Positions 1 through 9,244 are shown, numbered from the stretch's first letter. The stretch is 64,000 nt of DNA from Shimia_B sp039815465 (GCA_039815465.1 JBCBZG010000019.1:23394-87393), one strand, 5' to 3'. Notes: generated by a model not told the origin, from the letters alone. Translations and numbers: made by a program.

Positions 1-393
1 ATGTATGTGATGTGGCAGGCGCTCGCGCGCTATATTCAGGAGCGCGGCATTGATATCCTCTTTGGCGTGGCGTCGTTTCACGGGACCGATGTTGCCGCAC
101 TGGCACCGACGCTCAGCTTGCTCCACGACCGCCATCTGGCGCCCAAGGACCTGCGCGTCCGCGCGGTCGAGGATGCGTATCAGCCCATGAACCTCGTGCC
201 GCCAGCCCAGATCGACCGGCGCGCCGCTATGGCCCAGGTGCCCGCGTTGATCAAAGCTTACCTGCGGCTCGGCGGTTTTGTGGGTGACGGGGCCTATGTA
301 GATCATGCGTTTAACACAACGGATGTCTGCCTGATCCTTGACGTGGCGCGCATGGACCCGCGGTCGCGCGAGATTTACCAGGGGCCCGCGTGA
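1..393 (+). CDS. olsB: L-ornithine N-alpha-acyltransferase OlsB, C-terminal part
   Basis: Only the C-terminal ~130 residues are in the window; the frame is open to base 1, so the first in-window ATG is not the real start. The sequence resembles the end of the GNAT-like OlsB family, which moves a 3-hydroxyacyl group from acyl carrier protein to ornithine to make lyso-ornithine lipid. Recognisable stretches are LSLLHDRHLAP, a QIDRRAAM segment and the conserved tail LGGFVGDGAYVDHAFNTTDV. Its stop codon overlaps the ATG of the following lysophospholipid acyltransferase, the enzyme that completes ornithine lipid. That pairing is the main support for the function. Identification is by recalled family similarity. 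Confidence 0.85.
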   Translation: MYVMWQALARYIQERGIDILFGVASFHGTDVAALAPTLSLLHDRHLAPKDLRVRAVEDAYQPMNLVPPAQIDRRAAMAQVPALIKAYLRLGGFVGDGAYVDHAFNTTDVCLILDVARMDPRSREIYQGPA

Positions 394-1214
394 TGCAGAC
401 CTGGTACGGGGATGACGAGCCGCCGGACCCATCGTTCTCGATCCCGCGGCTGTTGCGTGCGCTGCTGCGTGGGGTGCCGCTGGCGATCAACACCTTTGGG
501 TGTCTGGTCTTGCTATTGCTCCTGCGCGCGATTGAGCGTCCGCTCTTTGGTCAGCGCCGCCCGCTGACGCCTTGGATCACGCAGTATGTGTGCCGCTCGG
601 CCTTTGTGATTTTGGGCATGGGGTACCGAGTGGAGGGGCGTCCCATGGCCGCGCCCGGCGCAGTGGTGGCCAATCACGGATCATGGCTCGACATCTTTGC
701 GCTCAACGCCCCGCAGCGGATCTATTTCGTGTCCAAGTCGGAGGTGGCGGGATGGCCTGGCATAGGCTGGCTCGCGCGGGCCACGGGCACTGTGTTCATC
801 AAGCGCGACCGGGCGGAGGCCGCGCGACAGCTCGCCATGTTTCGGGCGCGGCTCGGGCACGGGCATCGGCTGCTGTTTTTCCCGGAGGGGACGTCGACCG
901 ATGGCAAGCGCGTGTTGCCCTTTATGTCGACACTTTTTGCCGCGTTTTTCGACCCGAAGATGCCAGATGACACTGCGCTCCAGGCGGTCACCGTGATCTA
1001 TTCCGCGCCGGAGGGCGAAGATCACCGGTTCTACGGCTGGTGGGGCGGCATGACGTTTGAAGGGCATCTGTGGAAAGTGCTGAGCGCGCGGCGGCAGGGG
1101 AGCGTTCGGGTGGTGTTTCACGAACCGGTTCCGGTCGCAGAGCTTAAGGGGCGCAAGGAGGCCGCGGAGCGGTTGCATGGGCTGGTGGCGGCGCCGTTTC
1201 AATCCAAACCCTAA
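393..1214 (+). CDS. olsA: OlsA-type lysophospholipid / lyso-ornithine-lipid acyltransferase
   Basis: A 273-residue PlsC-family membrane acyltransferase. An N-terminal hydrophobic helix lies at about residues 30-47. The HX4D catalytic motif (HGSWLD) is near residues 95-100 and the substrate-binding FPEGTS motif near 163-168. It should add the second acyl chain to lyso-ornithine lipid, and may also acylate lysophosphatidate, at the inner face of the cytoplasmic membrane. I chose the ATG at 393, which overlaps the olsB stop (TGATG); a GTG one codon upstream is possible. The gene ends in a hairpin-rich spacer facing the thiE-like gene. Translational coupling with olsB supports a shared ornithine-lipid role. 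Confidence 0.88.
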   Translation: MQTWYGDDEPPDPSFSIPRLLRALLRGVPLAINTFGCLVLLLLLRAIERPLFGQRRPLTPWITQYVCRSAFVILGMGYRVEGRPMAAPGAVVANHGSWLDIFALNAPQRIYFVSKSEVAGWPGIGWLARATGTVFIKRDRAEAARQLAMFRARLGHGHRLLFFPEGTSTDGKRVLPFMSTLFAAFFDPKMPDDTALQAVTVIYSAPEGEDHRFYGWWGGMTFEGHLWKVLSARRQGSVRVVFHEPVPVAELKGRKEAAERLHGLVAAPFQSKP

Positions 1215-1257
1215 AGACGTCCGAACCCCTTTAACCACTTAGCCCCAAAAGAACTCG

Positions 1258-1329
1258 CCCGACGGCAACGTCGGGCCGCGCCGGTCCGCCCCCACGGGGC
1301 GGCGCGAACGCCCCCCCTCGGACCGGCGC
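1258..1329. terminator. Double inverted repeat between convergent olsA and thiE-like genes
   Basis: Two structures lie in the spacer between convergent genes. The first is a 7-bp stem (CCCGACG/CGTCGGG, loop GCAA) at 1258-1275. The second is an 11-bp perfect stem (GCGCCGGTCCG with CGGACCGGCGC) at 1278-1288 and 1319-1329. There is no clear U-run, so a bidirectional terminator or mRNA 3'-end structure is inferred from position. Confidence 0.5.
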
Positions 1330-1351
1330 TATAGCTTTCAACGTTCGCAGA

Positions 1352-1975
1352 TTAGGTCAGTCGTTTGGCCAGCGCGGCTAGTGCCTCTGCGGGATCGTCG
1401 GTCCCCCAAATCTCCGGTCCAAACCCAAAGAAATCCACGTAGGGCAATAGCGCCTCGATCTGCGCATCACCCAGTGCGCCTTCGGCGACCACGGGCACCT
1501 CGATCATTTCCGACCACCACTGAAAGAGCTCCGCTTCTGCATAGCTGCCGTCACCGAGCGCGGTGGCCGCAGCTGGGCCAAAGCTGACGTAGTCGGCGTC
1601 GCCCTCGGCGGCGGTCATGCCGTCGTGGCGCGATTGGGCGCAGTAACTGCCCACGATGGCATCGGGTCCCAACAGTTTGCGCACTTTGCGGACCGAGCGC
1701 GCCCCATCGGTCAGGTGCACGCCGTCGAGGCCCAGCCGTTCGGCCAGCTGCACATGCTCATCGATCACGATGGCCACGTCCCGCGCATGGGCAACTTCGC
1801 GGCAGGCATCGGCGGCCTTGCTCAACATCGTCTCATCCCGGGTCGACAGCGCGAGCCGAATGCAAGCTACTGGCGCGGCATCCAGGCAATCGCCTAAAAG
1901 CTTGGGAAAGCGCGACAGTTCGATCTCTGGCGGGGTGATGAGGTAGATCTGTGGGTGCTCGACGGGCTCAGCCAT
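1352..1975 (-). CDS. Thiamine-phosphate synthase family protein (ThiE-like)
   Basis: A 207-residue TIM-barrel protein of the thiamine monophosphate synthase family. Visible family features are the start LITPPEI, the strand VAIVIDEHVQLAERLGLDGV followed by HLTDG (ThiE substrate-binding segment), an IVGSYCAQSRHDG segment in place of the usual GxSxH stretch, and DYVSFGPA near the middle. ThiE joins the thiazole and pyrimidine moieties of thiamine. The C-terminal part (GFGPEIWGTDDPAEALAALAKRL) is less standard than in biosynthetic ThiE, and no other thi genes lie nearby. It may be a paralogue with a changed role. Start ATG is followed by AEPVEHPQIYLITPP. Family assignment is firm; exact function is not. 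Confidence 0.7.
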   Translation of the reverse strand: MAEPVEHPQIYLITPPEIELSRFPKLLGDCLDAAPVACIRLALSTRDETMLSKAADACREVAHARDVAIVIDEHVQLAERLGLDGVHLTDGARSVRKVRKLLGPDAIVGSYCAQSRHDGMTAAEGDADYVSFGPAAATALGDGSYAEAELFQWWSEMIEVPVVAEGALGDAQIEALLPYVDFFGFGPEIWGTDDPAEALAALAKRLT

Positions 1976-2009
1976 GGTTCGGCTCCTTTTCGGGCCTCAT
2001 AGCAAGGGC

Positions 2010-2333
2010 TTACTTCGGCGGCAACGACGACACGAAGCGCAGCGCAAGCGCGATCAGATCGTCGCGCTGGTCGGGGTTCTCCAACGCCTCCGCATCGGCG
2101 AGCACGATGCCGTTCATCGGGCGCCCGGCCGGGGCGAACGGCTCCGTTCCCAACTCCAGCGCCGCGGCCATCCCGTCAGGCCCCACGCGCGCAAGCCAGC
2201 CCTCGTGCCACGCGCCAACAAGCATGTGGCCGTCGAGCATCAAACAGTGGGAGCCGAACATCTTACGCTCTGTCGTAGGCCAGTCCGCGCAAGCGTCGCG
2301 CAGCATGTCGAGAATTGCGGGATCGTAGGGCAT
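2010..2333 (-). CDS. TfoX/Sxy N-terminal domain protein
   Basis: About 107 residues when started at the ATG giving MPYDPAIL; an upstream in-frame ATG would add ten unlikely residues. It resembles the TfoX N-terminal domain, seen from the TTERKMFGSHCLMLDGHMLVG segment (family pattern kkMFGg..y..g..f). Stand-alone TfoX-N proteins are common in alphaproteobacteria and are mostly uncharacterised; in gammaproteobacteria full TfoX promotes competence gene expression. The C-terminal helix-hairpin half is absent, so a competence role cannot be inferred. It is divergent from the RNA methylase gene at 2394. Confidence 0.7.
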   Translation of the reverse strand: MPYDPAILDMLRDACADWPTTERKMFGSHCLMLDGHMLVGAWHEGWLARVGPDGMAAALELGTEPFAPAGRPMNGIVLADAEALENPDQRDDLIALALRFVSSLPPK

Positions 2334-2393
2334 GTCGTTCCTTGGCGCATGACTTCTTGGCACTGGCGCAAGCGCAGGCTATCACGCCGGGCG

Positions 2394-3143
2394 ATGCAAA
2401 CAAAACCTCAACCCGCTTTCGTTCTCGTACGCCCCCAAATGGGTGAAAACATCGGGGGCGCCGCGCGCGCGATGTGGAATTTCGGGCTCGACCGGATGCG
2501 CATCGTGGACCCGCGCGACGGCTGGCCCAGTCAAAAGGCCGTGGCGATGGCCAGCGGGGCAGGGCGGCTGTTGGACGAGGCGATGCTGACGGACACGGTC
2601 GGGGATGCGTTGGCCGATTGCACCTACACATTCGCCACCACCGCCCGCTCCCGCGACCTGACAAAGCCCGTCTTTTCGCCCGAACGCGCGATGGAGCTTG
2701 CCGCCGAAAAGATCGCGGCAGGCGAACGGGTCGCGGTGCTCTTTGGGCCCGAACGCGCAGGGCTCGAAAATGATGACATCGTCCGCGCCAATGCCATCGT
2801 CACCGTGCCCGTGAACCCAGAGTTTTTCAGCCTCAACCTCGCGCAATGCGTGTTGCTCATGGCCTATGAGTGGCAACGCGCCGCAGGCCAGGTCGTGGCA
2901 GAGGACTATGATCCCAAAGGGGACTGGGCCACGGGCGAGGAGATGGATGCGCTCGCGCTGCATTACGAAGACACGCTAAACGACGCGGGCTATTTCTTTC
3001 CGGAGGCCAAGGCCCCAAATATGAAACGCAACTTGCGCAACCTTTGGAGCCGCATGCCGCTGACACGCGCTGACGTTCAGATGCTGCATGGCATTCTCCG
3101 CCAGATGGTGCGCTGGAAAAACCGAACATCAGAGGACAGCTGA
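2394..3143 (+). CDS. trmJ: TrmH-family RNA methyltransferase, group 1 (TrmJ-like)
   Basis: A 249-residue SPOUT-class methylase. The N-terminus (PAFVLVRPQMGENIGGAARAMWNFG) is characteristic of the TrmJ/LasT branch, with Asn and Arg of the trefoil-knot motif I. VAVLFGPERAGLENDD and VPVNPEFFSLNLAQCV are motifs II and III that form the S-adenosylmethionine knot. TrmJ 2'-O-methylates position 32 of several tRNAs. The gene could be read from much further upstream in frame, but only the ATG at 2394 starts just before the conserved domain. Its stop overlaps the ATG of ctaA (ATGA-type coupling). Confidence 0.85.
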   Translation: MQTKPQPAFVLVRPQMGENIGGAARAMWNFGLDRMRIVDPRDGWPSQKAVAMASGAGRLLDEAMLTDTVGDALADCTYTFATTARSRDLTKPVFSPERAMELAAEKIAAGERVAVLFGPERAGLENDDIVRANAIVTVPVNPEFFSLNLAQCVLLMAYEWQRAAGQVVAEDYDPKGDWATGEEMDALALHYEDTLNDAGYFFPEAKAPNMKRNLRNLWSRMPLTRADVQMLHGILRQMVRWKNRTSEDS

Positions 3144-4276
3144 TGGCGAGATCCATTTTTGAAGAGGTCGCCGAGGGCGAGAAACCCACACCCGTCGCCG
3201 CAGGGATCATCGACCGCGGGCGCGACACGGCCCGCCGGGCCGTGCGCGCTTGGCTCATGGTGCTGGCGGGGCTTGTGGTGGCCATGATCGTCGTGGGCGG
3301 GCTGACGCGGCTCACCGATAGCGGGCTTTCGATTGTGGAGTGGGAGCCGATCCGCGGTGCCATACCACCGCTCACAGCCGCACAGTGGCAAGAGGAACTG
3401 GAGGCCTATCGCCAGATCCCCGAGTACCAGCTCCAAAACCGTGGCATGACTATGGCGGAGTTCCAGTTCATCTATTGGTGGGAATGGGGCCATAGGCAGC
3501 TTGGCCGCGTCGTGGGGCTCGTCTGGTTCCTGGGGCTGGCCTATTTCTTGATCCGGCGCCAGGTGCCCACGGGCTGGACGCCGCGTCTTGTGCTCATTGG
3601 CGCGCTGGGCGGCATTCAGGGCGCGATCGGCTGGTGGATGGTGTCATCGGGGCTGACGGGAACGATGCTCGACGTGGCGTCCTACAGGCTCGCGACCCAT
3701 CTCGGGCTCGCCTTTGTGATCCTCGCGTTCATCGCGCGCTATATCGCAGCGCTCAGCCGCCCGGAGCGGGAGATTATGCAGGCCCGTCGCGCGGGCGAAG
3801 GGGGGCTGACCACGCTGCTTTGGCTCTTTACCGGGGTTCTGTTCATCCAGCTTTTGATCGGGGCGCTCGTCGCAGGTCTCGACGCGGGGCAAGTCTACCA
3901 AACTTGGCCGGATATGGAGGGGTCGTTTTTCCCACCGACCGGGCTCGACCTGACGCCGACCTGGCGCAACTTCTTTGAGAATGAGGGCACCGTGCAGTTC
4001 ATGCACCGGTATTGGGGCTACTTTGCCTTTGCGCTAGCGATCTTTGTGGGCATCCGCGCTGGGAAGTCGGCGCATAAGCGGACGCGCAAGGCCATCGGGC
4101 GGATCGGGCTCTTGATCACGCTGATGGTCATTATCGGGATCGCCACGGTCGTCATGGGGGCGCCGCTCTGGATTGCGGCTGTGCATCAGGCTGTCGCCAT
4201 CCTGCTCTGGCTTGCGACGATCTACGCCACTTTCCTTGCGGCGCATCCTATCCAAACATCCCTGCGGGAGACCTAA
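3143..4276 (+). CDS. ctaA: Heme A synthase (CtaA/COX15 type)
   Basis: A 377-residue membrane protein with about eight predicted helices, the length of the alphaproteobacterial COX15-like form. It oxidises heme O to heme A for cytochrome aa3 oxidase in the cytoplasmic membrane. Diagnostic stretches are VVGGLTRLTDSGLSIVEW, the YWWEWGHRQLGR segment, which carries a heme-ligand histidine, and the second-half FMHRYWGY and AAVHQAVA histidines. The start ATG overlaps the previous stop. No other cytochrome-oxidase genes are in the window; the following carboxypeptidase begins only a few bases after the stop and may be co-transcribed. Confidence 0.93.
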   Translation: MARSIFEEVAEGEKPTPVAAGIIDRGRDTARRAVRAWLMVLAGLVVAMIVVGGLTRLTDSGLSIVEWEPIRGAIPPLTAAQWQEELEAYRQIPEYQLQNRGMTMAEFQFIYWWEWGHRQLGRVVGLVWFLGLAYFLIRRQVPTGWTPRLVLIGALGGIQGAIGWWMVSSGLTGTMLDVASYRLATHLGLAFVILAFIARYIAALSRPEREIMQARRAGEGGLTTLLWLFTGVLFIQLLIGALVAGLDAGQVYQTWPDMEGSFFPPTGLDLTPTWRNFFENEGTVQFMHRYWGYFAFALAIFVGIRAGKSAHKRTRKAIGRIGLLITLMVIIGIATVVMGAPLWIAAVHQAVAILLWLATIYATFLAAHPIQTSLRET

Positions 4277-4279
4277 GCC

Positions 4280-5752
4280 ATGGGCGCTTTTGACGATCTG
4301 ATGGACTACGACCGCCAGACCCAGGCCTTAAGCCAGGTGCAAGGCCGTCTGGGCTGGGATCAGGAGACGATGATGCCCCGCGGCGCCGCCGAACAACGGG
4401 GGGAGGAGATGGCCGCGCTAGAGGCCGTGCTCCACGCTCGGCGCACCGCGCCGGAGCTCGGCGCGTGGCTTGAGGCAATCGACGACGTGACGCTCGACCC
4501 GGTGGGCCAAGCCAAACTGCGCCACCTGCGCCGCGCCTATGCGCGCAACACCAAAGTCCCCGCAAAGCTCGCCGCCGAAATCGCGCGCGTGACAAGCCGC
4601 GCGCAGGGGCAGTGGGCCGAGGCCCGCGCGAATGAAGATGTCGCGGCCTTCATCCCCGTCCTCAAAGAGGTCGTAGGCCTGAGGCAAGAAGAAGGCGCCG
4701 CGCTCGCCGCTGGGGGCGACGCCTATGACGCGCTGCTGCAAGACTATGAGCCCGGCACCACCGCGGCCGATCTCGATGCGATGTTTGGGGCCATGCGCCC
4801 ACGGCTCGTGGCGCTTAGGGACAAGGTGCTCGGTGCCGACGCGCCCAAGGCGCTGAGCGGGACGTTTGATGAGGACAAGCAACTGGCGCTCAGCACGGAG
4901 CTGGCCCGCGCCTTTGGCTACAACCTCGACAAGGGGCGCATCGACAAGGCCGTCCACCCATTCTCCAGCGGGTCAGGCCACGATGTGCGCATCACAACGC
5001 GGACCTCGGCCAGCGACCCGTTCAACTGTTTCTATTCCACGATCCACGAGGTTGGCCACGCCGCCTACGAGCAAAATATCGACGACGCTTATGCGCTCAC
5101 GCCTCTGGGCGCGGGGGTGTCCATGGGCGTGCACGAAAGCCAGAGCCGGATCTACGAGAACCAACTGGGCCGCTCCCGCGCGTTCACTGGATGGCTCCAC
5201 GGACGGATGACGGATGTGTTTGGCGATCTCGGTATGGACGCAGACGCATTCTACGCCTGCGTAAACCGCGTCGGGCAAGGCTATATCCGGACGGAAGCCG
5301 ATGAGGTGCAGTATAACCTCCACGTGCTGATGCGCTTTGACCTGGAGCGGGAGCTGATCGCAGGCACGCTGGCTGTTCAGGATTTGGAGGCGGCTTGGAA
5401 TACCCGCTTTGAGGCCGACTTTGCCTTTGCTGTCGACAAGCCGTCTAATGGCTGCCTGCAAGACGTGCACTGGTCGGTGGGGCTCTTTGGGTATTTCGCG
5501 ACCTATTCCCTTGGCAATGTCTACGCCGGGTGCCTGCACCAAGCGTTGCGGGCCGACATCCCGGACCTCGATACGCAGCTTGCCCGTGGCGATACCTCCA
5601 CCGCGACCACGTGGCTGGGCGAAAAGCTTCAACGCCACGGCGGCCTGCGCGAACCCCGCGACACGATCCAAGCCGCAGCAGGCCAGGCCCCCAGCGAGGG
5701 CCCGCTGCTGGATTACATCGAAGCAAAGTTCGGCGAAATCTACGGGCTTTAG
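4280..5752 (+). CDS. Carboxypeptidase M32 (thermostable carboxypeptidase 1 family)
   Basis: A 490-residue cytoplasmic metallocarboxypeptidase, the typical family length. The zinc motif HEVGH is at residues 256-260, followed about 30 residues later by HESQSRIYEN, the family motif supplying the third ligand. The N-terminal signature LGWDQETMMP is also present. The enzyme removes C-terminal amino acids from peptides with broad specificity. It begins 3 bases after the ctaA stop and is convergent with gyrA, with two stem-loops in the spacer. Nothing unusual is seen in the sequence. Confidence 0.93.
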   Translation: MGAFDDLMDYDRQTQALSQVQGRLGWDQETMMPRGAAEQRGEEMAALEAVLHARRTAPELGAWLEAIDDVTLDPVGQAKLRHLRRAYARNTKVPAKLAAEIARVTSRAQGQWAEARANEDVAAFIPVLKEVVGLRQEEGAALAAGGDAYDALLQDYEPGTTAADLDAMFGAMRPRLVALRDKVLGADAPKALSGTFDEDKQLALSTELARAFGYNLDKGRIDKAVHPFSSGSGHDVRITTRTSASDPFNCFYSTIHEVGHAAYEQNIDDAYALTPLGAGVSMGVHESQSRIYENQLGRSRAFTGWLHGRMTDVFGDLGMDADAFYACVNRVGQGYIRTEADEVQYNLHVLMRFDLERELIAGTLAVQDLEAAWNTRFEADFAFAVDKPSNGCLQDVHWSVGLFGYFATYSLGNVYAGCLHQALRADIPDLDTQLARGDTSTATTWLGEKLQRHGGLREPRDTIQAAAGQAPSEGPLLDYIEAKFGEIYGL

Positions 5753-5772
5753 ACCGCTACACCTCAACGTGC

Positions 5773-5820
5773 ACCGCATTCTTCAAAAGAATGCGGTCCG
5801 AAATCTTTTAAAGATTTCGG
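5773..5820. terminator. Two adjacent perfect stem-loops between convergent genes
   Basis: Stem 1 is 11 bp (ACCGCATTCTT / AAGAATGCGGT) at 5773-5783 and 5787-5797. Stem 2 is 10 bp (CCGAAATCTT / AAGATTTCGG) at 5798-5807 and 5811-5820. Each loop is 3 nt. They sit between the carboxypeptidase stop and the gyrA stop (5825), so they probably end transcription from both sides. Confidence 0.6.
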
Positions 5821-5824
5821 CGCC

Positions 5825-8554
5825 TTACTCCTCGTCCTCACCCTGGTCGGCGATGTAGGCCACGGACGTGACGCTTTCGCCCTCCGCCGTGTTGAGCACT
5901 TTCACCCCGCCCGCCGCGCGGGAGCGGAAGGAGATGCCGTCGACCGGCACCCGGATCGACTGGCCGTTGGAGGTCACCAGCATGATCTGGTCGTCCATCT
6001 CCACCGGGAAGCTCGCGATGATCGGGCCGCCGCGCATGGCTTTATCCATGGCTGTCACGCCCTGACCACCGCGCCCGCGGACGGGGTAGTCGTGGGACGA
6101 GGACAGCTTGCCCGAGCCGTTTGAGGTGATGGTTAGGATCAGGTTTTCGGCCGCCGACATTTCTGCGTAGCGCTCTTGGCTCAGTGGCATATCGGCGTTG
6201 CCCTCTTCCTCCTCACCGTCGGCGTCGTCGGTCAGGCCCGCCATCGCCCGGCGCATCTTAAGATACGCTGCACGCTCATCCGGCTCCGCCTCGAACCGGC
6301 GGATGATCGACATTGACACGACCTTGTCCGACCCTTTGAGGTTGATCCCCCGCACCCCAACCGACGCGCGGGAGTTAAAGACCCGGACATCCGTGGCTCG
6401 GAACCGGATCGCCCGGCCTGCGTCGGTCACAAGCATCACGTCATCGTCGTTGGAGGCGATGCGCGCGTTGATCAGCTTTGTTTCCGCATTCTCGCCCTCG
6501 AACTTCATTGCGATCTTGCCGTTGCGCATGACATTGGCGAAATCACTGAGCGCATTGCGCCGCACTGTCCCGGCGGAGGTGGCGAAGACGACCTGGAGCT
6601 CGTCCCAGTCCTTTTCATCGCGGTCCACGGGCATGATCGCGGCGATGCTGACGCCCGGCGGGATGGGCAGGATGTTGACGATCGCCTTACCCTTGGAGGT
6701 GCGTCCACCGAGCGGCAGGCGCCATGTCTTGAGCTTGTAGACCATCCCGTCGGTGGTGAAGAATAAGAGCGGCGTGTGCGTGTTTGCGACAAAGAGCGTG
6801 GTCACCACGTCCTCGTCCTTCATCGACATGCCGCTTAGCCCCTTACCGCCCCGCTTTTGCGAGCGGAAATCGGCGAGTGCTGTGCGTTTGATGTAGCCGC
6901 CCTGGGTAACGGTGACGACCATATCCTCCCGCTCGATCAGGTCCTCGTCTTCCATATCGCCGGACCACTCGGTGATCTCGGTGCGGCGTGGTACGGCATG
7001 GGCGTCGCGCACGGCGGTGAGCTCGTCCGCGATGATCGTCATGATCCGCTCGCGCGAACTTAGAATGGCGAGGAATTCTTTGATCTTTGCAGCCAGCTCC
7101 TCGAGTTCATCAGTGACCTCCTTCACGCCGATCTGTGTGAGGCGTTGGAGGCGCAGGTCCAGGATCGCGCGCGCCTGGACTTCGGTCAGGTTATAGGTCC
7201 CATCGTCGTTCATGCGGCTGAGCGGATCGTCGATAAGCTGCAGATAGCCCGCGATGCTTTCCGCGGGCCAGCGGCGGGTCATCAACGCCTCCCGCGCGGC
7301 GGCGGCGTCGGCGGACTGGCGGATGGTCGCGACGACCTCGTCCACGTTGCTGACGGCTACGGCCAGACCGCAGAGGATGTGGCTACGGTCGCGCGCCTTG
7401 TTCAGTTCAAACGCCGTGCGGCGTACCACGACCTCCTCCCGGAAATCGATGAAGGCAGTGAGGAACTTGCGCAGTGTCAGCTGTTCCGGCCGCCCGCCGT
7501 TGAGGGCCAGCATATTGCAGCCAAAGGACACCTGCATGGGTGTGAAGCGGTAGAGCTGGTTCAGAACGACTTCGGCTGTCGCGTCGCGTTTGAGTTCCAC
7601 GACCACGCGCACGCCGTTGCGGTCGGATTCGTCCTGCACGTGCGCGATCCCTTCGATCCGCTTGTCGCGTGCGGCCTCGGCAATCCGTTCGATCATCGTG
7701 GCCTTGTTCACCTGATAGGGGATCTCGTCGATGATGATCGCGTAGCGGTCCTTGCGCAGCTCCTCGATCCGGGTTTTGGCGCGGATGATGACGGACCCGC
7801 GGCCCTCCAAATACGCCTTGCGCGCGCCGGAACGGCCCAGGATCAGCCCGCCGGTCGGGAAGTCCGGGGCAGGGATGTAGTCGATCAGCTGCTCAGAACT
7901 CAGATCCGGCTCCTCGATCAGCGCGAGCGTCGCGTCGATCACCTCACCAAGGTTATGGGGCGGGATACGGGTGGCCATGCCCACCGCGATCCCTTCGGCC
8001 CCATTCACAAGGATATTGGGATACCGCGCGGGCAGGACTGTCGGCTCCCGCTCCTTACCGTCGTAATTGTCCTGAAAATCGACGGTGTCCTTGTCGATGT
8101 CATCGAGCAGCGCGCGCGCCACTTTTTGCAGGCGGGACTCGGTATAACGCATGGCCGCCGGGCTATCGCCATCCATGGACCCAAAGTTCCCCTGGCCCTC
8201 GATCAGCGGCACAGACATGGAGAAATCCTGCGCCATCCGCACAAGCGCGTCATAGATCGCGCCGTCGCCGTGGGGGTGGTAATTTGCCATCACCTCACCC
8301 ACCGGCTTTGCAGACTTTCTGTAAGACTTATCATGGGTGTAGCCGCTATCATCCATGTGATAGAGGATGCGCCGGTGCACCGGTTTCAGCCCGTCCCGTA
8401 GGTCCGGGATTGCGCGCGATACGATCACCGACATCGCGTAATCGAGATAGGAGGTCCGCATCTCCTGGCTGATGGAAATCGATGGGCCCTCGTATTCGGG
8501 GCGTTCCGGCGGCATTTCGCCTTCGTTTTCAGGGGTTTCGACGTCGTCGCTCAT
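5825..8554 (-). CDS. gyrA: DNA gyrase subunit A
   Basis: A 909-residue protein, full length. The winged-helix/tower domain starts near residue 35 (YLDYAMSVIVSRAIPDLRDGLKPVHRRILY). The catalytic tyrosine is Tyr137 in AAMRYTESRL, and six GyrA beta-pinwheel repeats fill the C-terminal third, with the GyrA-box QKRGGKG near the middle. With GyrB it introduces negative supercoils. The quinolone-resistance region reads HPHGDGAIYDALVRM, with glycine (residue 98) where E. coli has Ser83 and aspartate at the Asp87 position. An acidic insertion (ADGEEEEGNA) interrupts the pinwheel. The ATG at 8554 opens the conserved frame; the gene is transcribed alone. Confidence 0.97.
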   Translation of the reverse strand: MSDDVETPENEGEMPPERPEYEGPSISISQEMRTSYLDYAMSVIVSRAIPDLRDGLKPVHRRILYHMDDSGYTHDKSYRKSAKPVGEVMANYHPHGDGAIYDALVRMAQDFSMSVPLIEGQGNFGSMDGDSPAAMRYTESRLQKVARALLDDIDKDTVDFQDNYDGKEREPTVLPARYPNILVNGAEGIAVGMATRIPPHNLGEVIDATLALIEEPDLSSEQLIDYIPAPDFPTGGLILGRSGARKAYLEGRGSVIIRAKTRIEELRKDRYAIIIDEIPYQVNKATMIERIAEAARDKRIEGIAHVQDESDRNGVRVVVELKRDATAEVVLNQLYRFTPMQVSFGCNMLALNGGRPEQLTLRKFLTAFIDFREEVVVRRTAFELNKARDRSHILCGLAVAVSNVDEVVATIRQSADAAAAREALMTRRWPAESIAGYLQLIDDPLSRMNDDGTYNLTEVQARAILDLRLQRLTQIGVKEVTDELEELAAKIKEFLAILSSRERIMTIIADELTAVRDAHAVPRRTEITEWSGDMEDEDLIEREDMVVTVTQGGYIKRTALADFRSQKRGGKGLSGMSMKDEDVVTTLFVANTHTPLLFFTTDGMVYKLKTWRLPLGGRTSKGKAIVNILPIPPGVSIAAIMPVDRDEKDWDELQVVFATSAGTVRRNALSDFANVMRNGKIAMKFEGENAETKLINARIASNDDDVMLVTDAGRAIRFRATDVRVFNSRASVGVRGINLKGSDKVVSMSIIRRFEAEPDERAAYLKMRRAMAGLTDDADGEEEEGNADMPLSQERYAEMSAAENLILTITSNGSGKLSSSHDYPVRGRGGQGVTAMDKAMRGGPIIASFPVEMDDQIMLVTSNGQSIRVPVDGISFRSRAAGGVKVLNTAEGESVTSVAYIADQGEDEE

Positions 8555-8689
8555 GGGGTCCCACTGTCCAGTCTACCGCTAGATTTTGTTGTAGGGACTA
8601 TACCACTGTCAGCATCTAGGCTGCAATCAAACTGTCATATTTCCAAGCCGGGGCAGACGATTTCCGCCCCGCTGGCGCGTAGGCAAACG

Positions 8690-9169
8690 CTACTGCGTGG
8701 CCCGGCGCGCGGCCACCAGCCAAAGCACGACCAAAGCAAAGCTCCACACGGCGTTCCAGGCGGGCATGGAAAGGCCCAAGAGCTGCCAGCTGATCTCATC
8801 GCACATCACAACGCGGTCGATCACCTCCGTGCTCAGCAGGTCACTGCCCGAAAGCCCCGTAAGCCCCGCACCGCCGCCGCTGCAACTTGATGGGCCGTCC
8901 CACCATTTCTGCTCCACCCCGGCGTGGAACACCCCAACGCCGCCCGTGAGCGCCGCAGCTAGAGCGCCCAACCAAGGCAGGATTGCGAGGGGAATGAACA
9001 GAAAGACAGCGCCGATCACCGCCGCCGCCCCATGGGGGTGACGCTGCCAATAGCACATTTTGCACGGCGCGTAGCCCAGCGCTTGAAACAGGAACGCCCC
9101 AGCGAGCAGCGCGACAGAGCCTAGCGCCGCCAAAGCGACCAGGTTCTTTTTGCTTACGCTGTTGAGCAT
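8690..9169 (-). CDS. dsbB: Disulfide bond formation protein B (DsbB)
   Basis: A 159-residue inner-membrane protein with four predicted helices. The quinone-proximal pair is CKMC (Cys36, Cys39), directly after a GYAP segment typical of DsbB. The second periplasmic pair is probably Cys96 and Cys123. DsbB re-oxidises DsbA and passes electrons to ubiquinone. No dsbA is adjacent. It is encoded upstream of gyrA on the same strand with a 135-base spacer, and downstream of the ExoD-like gene. Confidence 0.9.
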   Translation of the reverse strand: MLNSVSKKNLVALAALGSVALLAGAFLFQALGYAPCKMCYWQRHPHGAAAVIGAVFLFIPLAILPWLGALAAALTGGVGVFHAGVEQKWWDGPSSCSGGGAGLTGLSGSDLLSTEVIDRVVMCDEISWQLLGLSMPAWNAVWSFALVVLWLVAARRATQ

Positions 9170-9244
9170 CGCCGCAGCCCCGTCTCTTTTTGGCCTATCA
9201 CTGCCCGCGTCTCTATCCCAAATTCCGTGCCGCGCAAGCGCCCA

